Source: Ruminococcus sp. (lineage in GTDB: Bacteria > Bacillota > Clostridia > Oscillospirales > Ruminococcaceae). Taken from it: a stretch of 5,256 nt of DNA. The notes under the pieces are model-generated. The model searched no databases and was not told the origin of the DNA. It saw nothing but the letters and a program-made list of their open reading frames with translations. Positions 1-5,071 of this stretch are shown here, piece by piece. The stretch covers positions 1 through 5,256 of the forward strand of contig DMBA01000001.1 in assembly GCA_003446315.1 (NCBI GenBank), given 5' to 3'. The position numbers and the translations under genes are program-made. Within the stretch, counting starts at the first letter, position 1; the number at the start of each line of letters is the position of its first letter.

Positions 1-1
1 T

Positions 2-1078
2 GGTCAGACGGCTCAGACACAGCAGCCCGCATATAATCAGACGGCACAACCCCAGCAGCCGTATGCACAGACGCTGACTCCGGCTATGAAACTGGAATAT
101 CTGCGGAATCTGCCGCCGATTTCTCAGATGGAAGCAGAAGGCTGCCGGCACAATCAGGAGAAAATGTGGTATATCATCCTGATTCTTCTGAATACCATTG
201 CAATTTTGTTCGTGCTTGGCACAGTTGCGGCACATCTCAGCGATTACGGTGAGGATTTGCAGGAATTTACGGAAACCCTGATCTCCGAAACGCTCGAACA
301 AGAGGAACAATCCGGGAATGAAACGGATAAGGAACGGCGGAAAAAAGAACGGGAAGCGGAAAAAGAACGCGATCAGTATATTCAGGATTTCACGGACAGC
401 ATACCGTATGAAGTGAAACTGCTGTTTTACGGCGCTTTTGCACTGGTCATCGGGTATTGCTCGCTGTACTATATGAATGCGCAGGTGCGTGCAAGCTCGG
501 TAAAGATCACGCTGCGCAATTTCCCGGAGATCTATACGCTGATCGAATCCTATGCATGGCGGCTCGGCATGAAGCAGGTGCCGGATGCATATATCGTGCA
601 GCAAAGCGGTGTCCTGAATGCATTTTCGTCTTTCCTGTTCCGGAAACAGTATATTGAGATCAACTCGGAAGTGTTCGAAGTGGCGTACCGCGAGCATCAG
701 GATCTGGATGCGCTCGCTTTTATCATTGCACATGAGATCTCGCATATTTATTACGGTCATGCGACACTGCACTATAATCTGCCGATCTGGTTCTCAATGA
801 ATTTCCCGCTGTTTGGTGCGATCGCATCAAGAACCAGAGAGTATAGCTGTGACCGTCTTGCACAGCATCTGACCAATAATGACGGTCTGGAAGCCATGTT
901 TATGCTGATGGTTGACCGGCACTTGTATAAGATGGTGGATAAGCAGGATTATCTCGATCATGCCGTGCGGGAAGGCGGTTTCTTCCTCTGGCTGTATAAT
1001 CTGTTTTCGTCCCATCCGGTCATGCCCAAGCGAATTCTTGCGCTCGCCAGACGGCAGGGCAGCGGTGAACTGTTCTGA
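2..1078 (+). CDS. M48-family membrane zinc metallopeptidase, 5'-partial
   Basis: A membrane-embedded zinc endopeptidase of the HtpX/Ste24 (M48) type, a family linked to membrane-protein quality control. The reading frame is open to the left edge. The first Met (base 86, residue 1 in this numbering) has no ribosome site before it, so the true start is outside the window. Visible order: a Q/T/P-rich repeat before residue 1; TM1 about 28-49; a very charged segment 52-105, first acidic then Lys/Arg/Glu-rich; TM2 about 112-130; and the catalytic domain. Zinc motif H216-E-I-S-H220, third ligand Glu252 in an ExxxD context (E252, D256), and the S-H310-P motif typical of M48 are all intact, so the enzyme should be active. 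With two TM segments the N-terminus and active site lie on the same side, probably cytoplasmic. It converges on the minus operon, sharing a terminator. Family assignment is firm; substrate is unknown. Confidence 0.9.
   Translation, partial: GQTAQTQQPAYNQTAQPQQPYAQTLTPAMKLEYLRNLPPISQMEAEGCRHNQEKMWYIILILLNTIAILFVLGTVAAHLSDYGEDLQEFTETLISETLEQEEQSGNETDKERRKKEREAEKERDQYIQDFTDSIPYEVKLLFYGAFALVIGYCSLYYMNAQVRASSVKITLRNFPEIYTLIESYAWRLGMKQVPDAYIVQQSGVLNAFSSFLFRKQYIEINSEVFEVAYREHQDLDALAFIIAHEISHIYYGHATLHYNLPIWFSMNFPLFGAIASRTREYSCDRLAQHLTNNDGLEAMFMLMVDRHLYKMVDKQDYLDHAVREGGFFLWLYNLFSSHPVMPKRILALARRQGSGELF
5..70 (+). repeat. Two tandem 33-bp units encoding an 11-residue Q/T/P repeat
   Basis: Bases 5-37 and 38-70 are imperfect copies in frame with the M48 gene, encoding QTAQTQQPAYN and QTAQPQQPYAQ. 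The start CAGACGGC and the core CAGCAGCC recur at the same spacing. The array probably continues left of the window. The composition suggests a flexible, low-complexity linker ahead of TM1. Confidence 0.75.
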
Positions 1079-1104
1079 ATCGTTTGCCGCACAATCATAA
1101 AAAT

Positions 1105-1150
1105 AACACGCCAAACAGGATGCAGGATCCGATGTTTGGCGTGTTTTTTT
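1105..1150. terminator. Bidirectional intrinsic terminator between convergent genes
   Basis: A perfect 12-bp stem pairs AACACGCCAAAC (1105-1116) with GTTTGGCGTGTT (1134-1145). Inside the 17-nt loop, GGAT can also pair with ATCC. On the plus strand the stem runs into a T-run at 1144-1150, 26 nt after the M48 stop. On the minus strand it is followed by a T-rich tract (the complement of the A-rich bases 1097-1104), directly after the stop of the isochorismatase-like gene. It should end both transcripts. Confidence 0.93.
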
Positions 1151-1152
1151 GC

Positions 1153-1668
1153 TTATTGATAATTGACACCGAGTGCTTTCAGCTCTGCACGCAGCGGCGC
1201 AAGTTTATTGATCGGGAAGCGGCTTGCGGTCGCTTCTTTCAGGATCGTGACCTTTAATCCCTGATTGCAAGCGCTTTTTGCAGTTGCTGCAATGCTGCCG
1301 TTCTCATCAATTCCGCAGAGCAGCAATGCTTCATATCCTTGCTGCTGCACATGCTCTGCAAACGGTTTGCTCAGGAATGCATCTGCCACATTCTTCTCAA
1401 AATACAGATCCGATGCGATCTGCAATTCGCTGTATAGCTTTGCACCTTCGGTCTGCTCGATGCAGAAGCCGAACACCAGATGATTGGTCGGTGTATCCGG
1501 AAAAATCTGTGCCAGATACAAAATATCGCAATTTTCTGCCTGATATTGCGAAATTGCCGCATTTACGGCGGAAATCAGCTTTTTTGTGTCATAAGGGAAT
1601 TTTTCCTTCCGTTTTTCCCAAAGATAGTCATTTTGCAGTTCAAATACCAGCAATGCCTGTTTTGCCAT
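1153..1668 (-). CDS. Isochorismatase-fold (cysteine hydrolase-like) protein with altered catalytic residues
   Basis: A 171-residue protein of the isochorismatase/nicotinamidase fold, at the short end of the usual length. Landmarks are the first strand A-L-L-V-F-E10-L-Q-N-D (family: LLVxDxQNDF), the T-E-G-A-K-L-Y-S-E-L segment, Lys92 in F-E-K-N-V-A-D-A-F, and the G-I-D-E-N-G-S125-I-A-A-T-A block that matches the family's G-x-x-T-D-x-C-V-x-x-T-A. The classical triad is Asp-Lys-Cys; here only Lys is kept, with Glu10 (GAA) and Ser125 (AGC) in the other two places. It may be a pseudoenzyme, a binding protein or an enzyme with changed chemistry; calling it nicotinamidase or isochorismatase would be unsafe. 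It is cytoplasmic, with no signal peptide. It is the last gene of the operon, 16 bp after the foldase stop, and ends at the shared terminator. The start is fixed by AAGGAGAG six bases upstream. Confidence 0.85.
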   Translation of the reverse strand: MAKQALLVFELQNDYLWEKRKEKFPYDTKKLISAVNAAISQYQAENCDILYLAQIFPDTPTNHLVFGFCIEQTEGAKLYSELQIASDLYFEKNVADAFLSKPFAEHVQQQGYEALLLCGIDENGSIAATAKSACNQGLKVTILKEATASRFPINKLAPLRAELKALGVNYQ

Positions 1669-1674
1669 GCGAAT

Positions 1675-1682
1675 CTCTCCTT
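1675..1682 (-). promoter_or_regulatory. Strong ribosome binding site of the isochorismatase-like gene
   Basis: AAGGAGAG on the minus strand lies six bases before the ATG at 1668 and two bases past the foldase stop codon (1685-1687). It supports this start and translation from the shared transcript. Confidence 0.85.
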
Positions 1683-1684
1683 GT

Positions 1685-3184
1685 TCAGCCTGTTACATAT
1701 TGATAACGATCTTCGTGCTTTGTCACCGTATTGGAACGGCATTTCTCGGTGAAATCGGCAGCCATTTGCTGAAGCATATCATTCCGCACTTCATTCTCCC
1801 AACTGCTGTGCTCATTTTCACCTTCAAAGAATGCAAGGATCACGGCGGAACTGCGCTTGACGATCACCATATCACCCTGTTTGCGGCTGCGGTCAAATGC
1901 CCATGCCGAGACTTCATCGCCGTAAGTAGTGCGGATGGCGGAATAAGCGCTGACCAGACCGCCGTTTGCATATGTGCTCTGATCCTGTGAATATTCCGAA
2001 GCTGCCTCTGCAAATTTTGCGGAAGGATCATCTGCTGCTTTGACTTCTTCCTGCAATTCTTTTGCGAATTTTTCTGCTTCATCAACATTGTCGAATTCGG
2101 CTGCATTCAGGAAAATAATGCGGAAATCCACGGTTTTGGAATCGTCTGCGGTCGGGGTATCGCGGAGCATATAGACCGTTGCATTGCACTGTTCTTCTTT
2201 CGGCAGCAGCAGTGTTTCACCGCGCTGTGCGCCGCCGCGGATCCATTCCTGCACATCCTCCGGGAATTCGGTCACCATTTTTGTGATGACGAGGTCGCCT
2301 GCCATTTGCTCTGCTTCTTCGCGTGCGATCTTCTTTTCATCGGTCAGATAATGGAACACATAGTCTGTATATTCCTGCTGTGTTTTGGTCTTCGAGAGCG
2401 CTTCTGCTGCATCCAGTGCCGCATCATGCTGTGTTGCGTCGCCGTCAATGATGGTCTGCGGATCCCACGGGAAGGAATAACCAAGCACGCTCACGGAAAG
2501 ATAATCCTCGGAATGCGCCTGATAATAGTTTGCCACTTCTTCATCGGTGACATTCAGTTTTTCCTGCGCGTCTGCCTGATACCGCTGTGCAAGCAGCGTG
2601 AGCTGCATTGCCTGCTCGAAATCTGCTGCGGTGACTCCTTTTTGATAGTTTGAAAAATCCGTTTGTTCGGCGGTGGTGCGGCAGGTTTCCAGATCAGATT
2701 CGGAAAGTGTGAATCCGTCTGCATATGCCGCTTCGCAAAGCTGCAAATTGGATTCCACAGAGCTCATGGTGTTGTCCATAAACATGTCATACCATGTCTG
2801 ATCGTCCTTGTAGTTCTGATCTTTCAGCGATTTGGTTTCATCAAAAACAGCCATCGAATCATTTCCGGCGGCATAGGAGAGATAACTGTCCTCGCACTGA
2901 CGGAAATAACACGCAAACATCGCTGCATTTACCTGATAATGCGCAGTTTCTGCAATGATCTGTTTTTGCAGCGAACCGCCGCTTTTCAGTTTATAGATGC
3001 CGAATCCGGCACCGGCAAGCACGGCAGCGCCGCCGATACAGCAAACCGCCGTCAGGATGGTTTTTCTGCGCTTCTTCTGTTTTTCTGCGGCAGTCTGCTC
3101 TTTTTTGGCTGCGTCCTGTGCGCGGAGTGTTTCCAGATCAACCTGTTTTTTATCCTGCTTTTTGGTTTTATTCTTTTTTGCCAT
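1685..3184 (-). CDS. Membrane-anchored PrsA/SurA-like peptidylprolyl isomerase (parvulin-type foldase)
   Basis: A 499-residue extracytoplasmic foldase predicted to help secreted or cell-wall proteins fold by prolyl isomerisation or chaperoning. Order: a Lys/Gln-rich cytoplasmic tail 1-41; one TM anchor about 42-65 with no convincing lipobox, so unlike Bacillus PrsA it is not a lipoprotein; a SurA_N-like helical region about 75-225; a degenerate parvulin-like unit about 231-345; and a better parvulin domain about 352-455. The last has the family layout: a strand (FRIIFL), helices ending in F-A-E-A-A-S-E-Y-S, N-G-G at 407-409, and a helix leading to Q-G-D-M. The usual active-site residues are not obvious, so chaperone activity may dominate. 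Third gene of the operon, 54 bp after the DHHW gene with no clear promoter or terminator between. The context suggests service to the exported surface-modification proteins (inference). Confidence 0.88.
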   Translation of the reverse strand: MAKKNKTKKQDKKQVDLETLRAQDAAKKEQTAAEKQKKRRKTILTAVCCIGGAAVLAGAGFGIYKLKSGGSLQKQIIAETAHYQVNAAMFACYFRQCEDSYLSYAAGNDSMAVFDETKSLKDQNYKDDQTWYDMFMDNTMSSVESNLQLCEAAYADGFTLSESDLETCRTTAEQTDFSNYQKGVTAADFEQAMQLTLLAQRYQADAQEKLNVTDEEVANYYQAHSEDYLSVSVLGYSFPWDPQTIIDGDATQHDAALDAAEALSKTKTQQEYTDYVFHYLTDEKKIAREEAEQMAGDLVITKMVTEFPEDVQEWIRGGAQRGETLLLPKEEQCNATVYMLRDTPTADDSKTVDFRIIFLNAAEFDNVDEAEKFAKELQEEVKAADDPSAKFAEAASEYSQDQSTYANGGLVSAYSAIRTTYGDEVSAWAFDRSRKQGDMVIVKRSSAVILAFFEGENEHSSWENEVRNDMLQQMAADFTEKCRSNTVTKHEDRYQYVTG

Positions 3185-3195
3185 TGGGTATTCGA

Positions 3196-3207
3196 TTCCT
3201 TTCCTTT
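3196..3207 (-). promoter_or_regulatory. Double GGA-type ribosome site of the foldase gene
   Basis: On the minus strand the sequence reads AAAGGAAAGGAA, giving two overlapping Shine-Dalgarno-like elements. The nearer ends 11 bases before the ATG at 3184, slightly longer than optimal. No better in-frame start is visible nearby, so the ATG is retained. Confidence 0.6.
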
Positions 3208-3238
3208 CCCTATTTTCTATGTGAACGGATGCATGCGG

Positions 3239-4327
3239 CTATGTCTGCGGGGATGCCGTTTCATCCGGTTCGGAGAGCAAGGCGGCAAGTCCGGTTTCGG
3301 CGGAGATGGTATCTGCGCCGCAGAGAATGAGCACCTGCTCATATTCCTGTTCGGGCAATGTGCGCCAGTATGCTTCCGGATCCAGCGGCAGATTGACCGC
3401 TGTTATGGTGTGATAATGCTCCAGCAGAAACGGGATCATGCTGCTGCCGAAGCTGTCTGTCAGCAAAAGCAGATCCTTGCTGCTTTGGTTTTTCGTTTCC
3501 AGATACAGGATCGGTTCTGTTTCTGTCCGGAAAACGGCTTCCGGTCTGGCAGAGGATGCTTCCATATTATAATAAGATGTCAGCTTCTGATTGCCGTTGC
3601 TGCGTACTGCCGTGACACGTTTCAGCGGCTGCTCCGCATCGTAAGAATACAGATCAATCGTATCGGGCGCTGTTTCAAAAAACTGGATCCGCTGTGCCAG
3701 TCTGCCGTAATAATCGCTGCTGAAATGCGTAATGACCAGATGGTCATAGCCGATCGCCGTGAAACCGAGCTTCCGGATGGCTGTCCGGTAGGCAGTATAG
3801 GCACCGTAACTTGTCCAGCAGGGGTCTGTGCGGTAGTAAAGATATTGCTCCCGTTCCGCAGAAAGCCAGCTTTCTGTCTCAATCCAGACCACGCGGTCAC
3901 TGAGCTGGTCGGCGAAGGTGCGCAGAACCGCATGTTCATTGCCGATCGGTGCATTTGCCGGAAGCGTATCCGCATAAATGCCGGATGAAGTCGGAATCGC
4001 CATCATATAGACCGGTGCGGAACGCTTTGCGGCGAATTGATTGACGACATCCGCAGCATGAATGATCTGTTCCGGCGGCGGATCTTCATTCTTATACAGC
4101 ATGCGCTGCTGCGTGACGTATACATCTCCGATCAGATCGGAGCCGAATGCAAGATGCACCATATCGCGTGCAAGCAATACCGGTTTCCAGATCGGATTTT
4201 TTGCGGCGGCAGTTCCGCTGCTGCCAAGCAGAGAACCGCCCGCAAAGGCTGCGGTCAGTCCGAACAGGATCAATGCCGACGGTACACGAAAAATCGACCA
4301 GAACCGCGGTTTTTCACTGTCTGCCAT
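3239..4327 (-). CDS. DHHW-family (AlgX/AlgJ-like) surface protein with D-P-C-W in place of D-H-H-W
   Basis: A 362-residue protein resembling the DHHW family, which is related to the SGNH-type AlgX/AlgJ proteins that work with MBOAT acyltransferases in O-acetylation of exopolysaccharide or cell-wall polymer. An N-terminal TM anchor at about 15-35 places the rest outside the cell. The key block reads Y-R-T-D168-P-C-W171-T-S-Y-G-A-Y; the family has D-H-H-W or D-x-H-W here, so the putative catalytic His is Cys170. The second signature, L-L-T-D291-S292-F-G with P-F-L after it, keeps the Asp-Ser pair. Length is near the family norm, so this is not a fragment. It overlaps the GNAT gene by 14 bp, implying translational coupling, and lies across the control region from an MBOAT gene, which supports the assignment. 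Activity is doubtful; it may be a non-catalytic partner or scaffold. Confidence 0.82.
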   Translation of the reverse strand: MADSEKPRFWSIFRVPSALILFGLTAAFAGGSLLGSSGTAAAKNPIWKPVLLARDMVHLAFGSDLIGDVYVTQQRMLYKNEDPPPEQIIHAADVVNQFAAKRSAPVYMMAIPTSSGIYADTLPANAPIGNEHAVLRTFADQLSDRVVWIETESWLSAEREQYLYYRTDPCWTSYGAYTAYRTAIRKLGFTAIGYDHLVITHFSSDYYGRLAQRIQFFETAPDTIDLYSYDAEQPLKRVTAVRSNGNQKLTSYYNMEASSARPEAVFRTETEPILYLETKNQSSKDLLLLTDSFGSSMIPFLLEHYHTITAVNLPLDPEAYWRTLPEQEYEQVLILCGADTISAETGLAALLSEPDETASPQT

Positions 4328-4766
4328 ATCGCAGTCCTTCTACATCGGACAGATCCAGAACATAGCGGTCTGTGAACCATTCCGTCGGATTCAGATGGAT
4401 CGCAGCGGCAAATGCTTTTGCATCGGCATCGTCCGGAACAGCACCGGACAGAAACCACAGTTTTCGTTCAACGGCTTCTCCCGCGGCAAGAACCATCAGC
4501 ATTCTGCCAAGCCCGTGTCTGCGGTATTCCGGCAGCAGCATGACGAGTCCGACATTTGCACACTGCGGCTTTTCTCCGAACGGTTCCCGATCCATTTCCA
4601 GTACACCGACCGGTTTTCCTTCATCAAAGATCACAAAGAGCGTATCGCCGGCTTCCAGTGTCTGCGCAAAATATGCAGCGCCGTCCGGCAGCAGTGCGGA
4701 AAGCGGCTCGGAGCGCCAGTCTGTTTTCGGCAGATCTGCCGGTTTCAGTTTTCGGAATCTCAACAT
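4314..4766 (-). CDS. GNAT-family N-acetyltransferase
   Basis: A 150-residue cytoplasmic acetyltransferase of the Gcn5-related fold, normal length for a single domain. It transfers an acetyl group from acetyl-CoA to an amine; the substrate cannot be told. The central strand (residues 52-58, V-G-V-L-E-M-D) leads into motif A, V-G-L-V-M-L-L-P-E-Y followed by R82-R-H-G85-L-G87-R-M-L. This is the Q/R-x-x-G-x-G/A pyrophosphate-binding loop and the start of its helix, and it is fully intact. The C-terminal part (about 100-150) is less conserved. It is the first gene of the minus operon, 27 nt below a well-formed promoter, and its end overlaps the start of the DHHW gene. ATG 4766 is supported by GGGGGA seven bases upstream. 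A link to surface-polymer acylation is suggested only by location. Confidence 0.88.
   Translation of the reverse strand: MLRFRKLKPADLPKTDWRSEPLSALLPDGAAYFAQTLEAGDTLFVIFDEGKPVGVLEMDREPFGEKPQCANVGLVMLLPEYRRHGLGRMLMVLAAGEAVERKLWFLSGAVPDDADAKAFAAAIHLNPTEWFTDRYVLDLSDVEGLRYGRQ
4335..4341 (-). promoter_or_regulatory. Ribosome site of the DHHW gene inside the GNAT gene
   Basis: AGAAGGA on the minus strand lies seven bases before the ATG at 4327 and within the last codons of the GNAT gene. It fixes the DHHW start and the 14-bp overlap. Confidence 0.75.
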
Positions 4767-4773
4767 TGTGTTT

Positions 4774-4779
4774 TCCCCC
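4774..4779 (-). promoter_or_regulatory. Ribosome site of the GNAT gene
   Basis: GGGGGA on the minus strand, seven bases before the ATG at 4766. It is G-rich but well placed, and the only candidate in the short leader. Confidence 0.65.
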
Positions 4780-4800
4780 GATTTTTACAGAATCATATCT

Positions 4801-4829
4801 ATCATACCACAAAATTCGGATTTTGTAAA
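4801..4829 (-). promoter_or_regulatory. Sigma-A-type promoter of the minus-strand operon
   Basis: Read on the minus strand: -35 TTTACA (4829-4824, 5 of 6 to TTGACA), a 17-bp spacer and -10 TATGAT (4806-4801, 5 of 6 to TATAAT), with TGG before the -10 forming an extended TGn element. Transcription would begin near 4794, leaving a leader of about 27 nt before the GNAT ATG. Confidence 0.85.
4809..4826. promoter_or_regulatory. Inverted repeat in the minus promoter spacer, candidate operator
   Basis: ACAAAAT and ATTTTGT form perfect 7-bp arms around TCGG. The site fills most of the -35/-10 spacer and overlaps the -35 element, where a bound repressor would block RNA polymerase. The arms are AT-rich and no T-run follows, so a terminator is unlikely. 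The regulator is unknown. Confidence 0.5.
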
Positions 4830-4857
4830 GCAGTCACTGCGGTTTTCTGTATCCAAG

Positions 4858-4871
4858 CCGGAAAATTCCGG
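4858..4871. repeat. Short inverted repeat CCGGAA-AA-TTCCGG
   Basis: Perfect 6-bp arms around two bases, about 30 bp upstream of the minus -35 element. It could be a second regulator site or chance; no function is assigned. Confidence 0.4.
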
Positions 4872-4896
4872 TGCGATCCGTGTACAGGAGACAGTT

Positions 4897-4908
4897 TTAG
4901 CATGCTAA
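4897..4908. promoter_or_regulatory. 12-bp palindrome TTAGCATGCTAA, candidate regulator site
   Basis: A perfect, uninterrupted palindrome lying about 30 bp upstream of the MBOAT -35 element and about 70 bp upstream of the GNAT -35 element. The position suits a dimeric regulator acting on one or both promoters. The assignment rests on symmetry and location only. Confidence 0.4.
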
Positions 4909-4939
4909 TTGTTACATGTGCTTTTTATTCGGGAATCGC

Positions 4940-4968
4940 TTGCTTTTTTCGACGTTATATGCTATAAT
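4940..4968 (+). promoter_or_regulatory. Extended -10 promoter of the MBOAT gene
   Basis: A perfect -10 TATAAT (4963-4968) is preceded by TGC, an extended -10 element. A weak -35 TTGCTT (4940-4945) lies 17 bp upstream. Transcription would begin near 4975, giving a leader of about 97 nt before the MBOAT ATG. Confidence 0.85.
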
Positions 4969-4979
4969 AAAGAAAAAGT

Positions 4980-5023
4980 GCCTGTATTCGGAGATTTTGC
5001 TCTCTTTCGGATGAAAAACAGGC
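4980..5023 (+). promoter_or_regulatory. Leader hairpin of the MBOAT transcript
   Basis: GCCTGT (4980-4985) can pair with ACAGGC (5018-5023) near the 5' end of the predicted transcript. GAGA (4991-4994) and TCTC (5001-5004) give a small inner stem. It matches no riboswitch class I recognise and the stem is short. Confidence 0.35.
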
Positions 5024-5057
5024 GAATTTGAAAAATGTGTATATTCAGAACAATTGC

Positions 5058-5062
5058 AGGAG
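5058..5062 (+). promoter_or_regulatory. Ribosome binding site of the MBOAT gene
   Basis: AGGAG nine bases before the ATG at 5072. Together with the family-typical first residues (MVFSS), it fixes the start. Confidence 0.8.
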
Positions 5063-5071
5063 CGTTTCTAT

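Larger units (their letters stand above)
4767..5071. other. Divergent intergenic control region (305 bp)
   Basis: This gap between the GNAT and MBOAT genes has no convincing gene. It holds a minus-strand promoter (4801-4829), a plus-strand promoter (4940-4968), three inverted repeats (4809-4826, 4858-4871, 4897-4908), a leader hairpin (4980-5023) and the MBOAT ribosome site (5058-5062). About 110 bp separate the two -35 elements, enough for shared operators. Confidence 0.8.

Noticed and set aside
86..88. ATG 86 as the start of the M48 gene
   Set aside because: The frame is open to base 2, there is no Shine-Dalgarno sequence before base 86, and the upstream codons encode an in-frame repeat, so the gene begins outside the window.
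1278..1990. Overlapping plus-strand open frames at 1278-1703, 1480-1752 and 1667-1990
   Set aside because: They are antisense to the isochorismatase-like and foldase genes, overlap one another, and show no ribosome site or recognisable motif.
3185..3238. A separate promoter or terminator in the 54-bp gap before the foldase gene
   Set aside because: No -35/-10 pair with acceptable spacing and no stem with a T-run was found, only short symmetric bases around GCATGC.
2663..3988. A 441-codon open frame on the plus strand
   Set aside because: It runs antisense across most of the foldase gene, the 54-bp gap and part of the DHHW gene, all of which have recognisable family motifs and good ribosome sites. 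Its translation is Cys/Phe/Arg-rich with no domain pattern, as expected for a codon-bias shadow.
4062..4967. A 301-codon open frame on the plus strand
   Set aside because: It is antisense to the DHHW and GNAT genes and runs through the divergent promoters. It has no family signature and its composition is shadow-like.
4975..5071. A known riboswitch class in the MBOAT leader
   Set aside because: The conserved cores I can recall for common classes, such as c-di-GMP-I, are not present; only short pairings were found.
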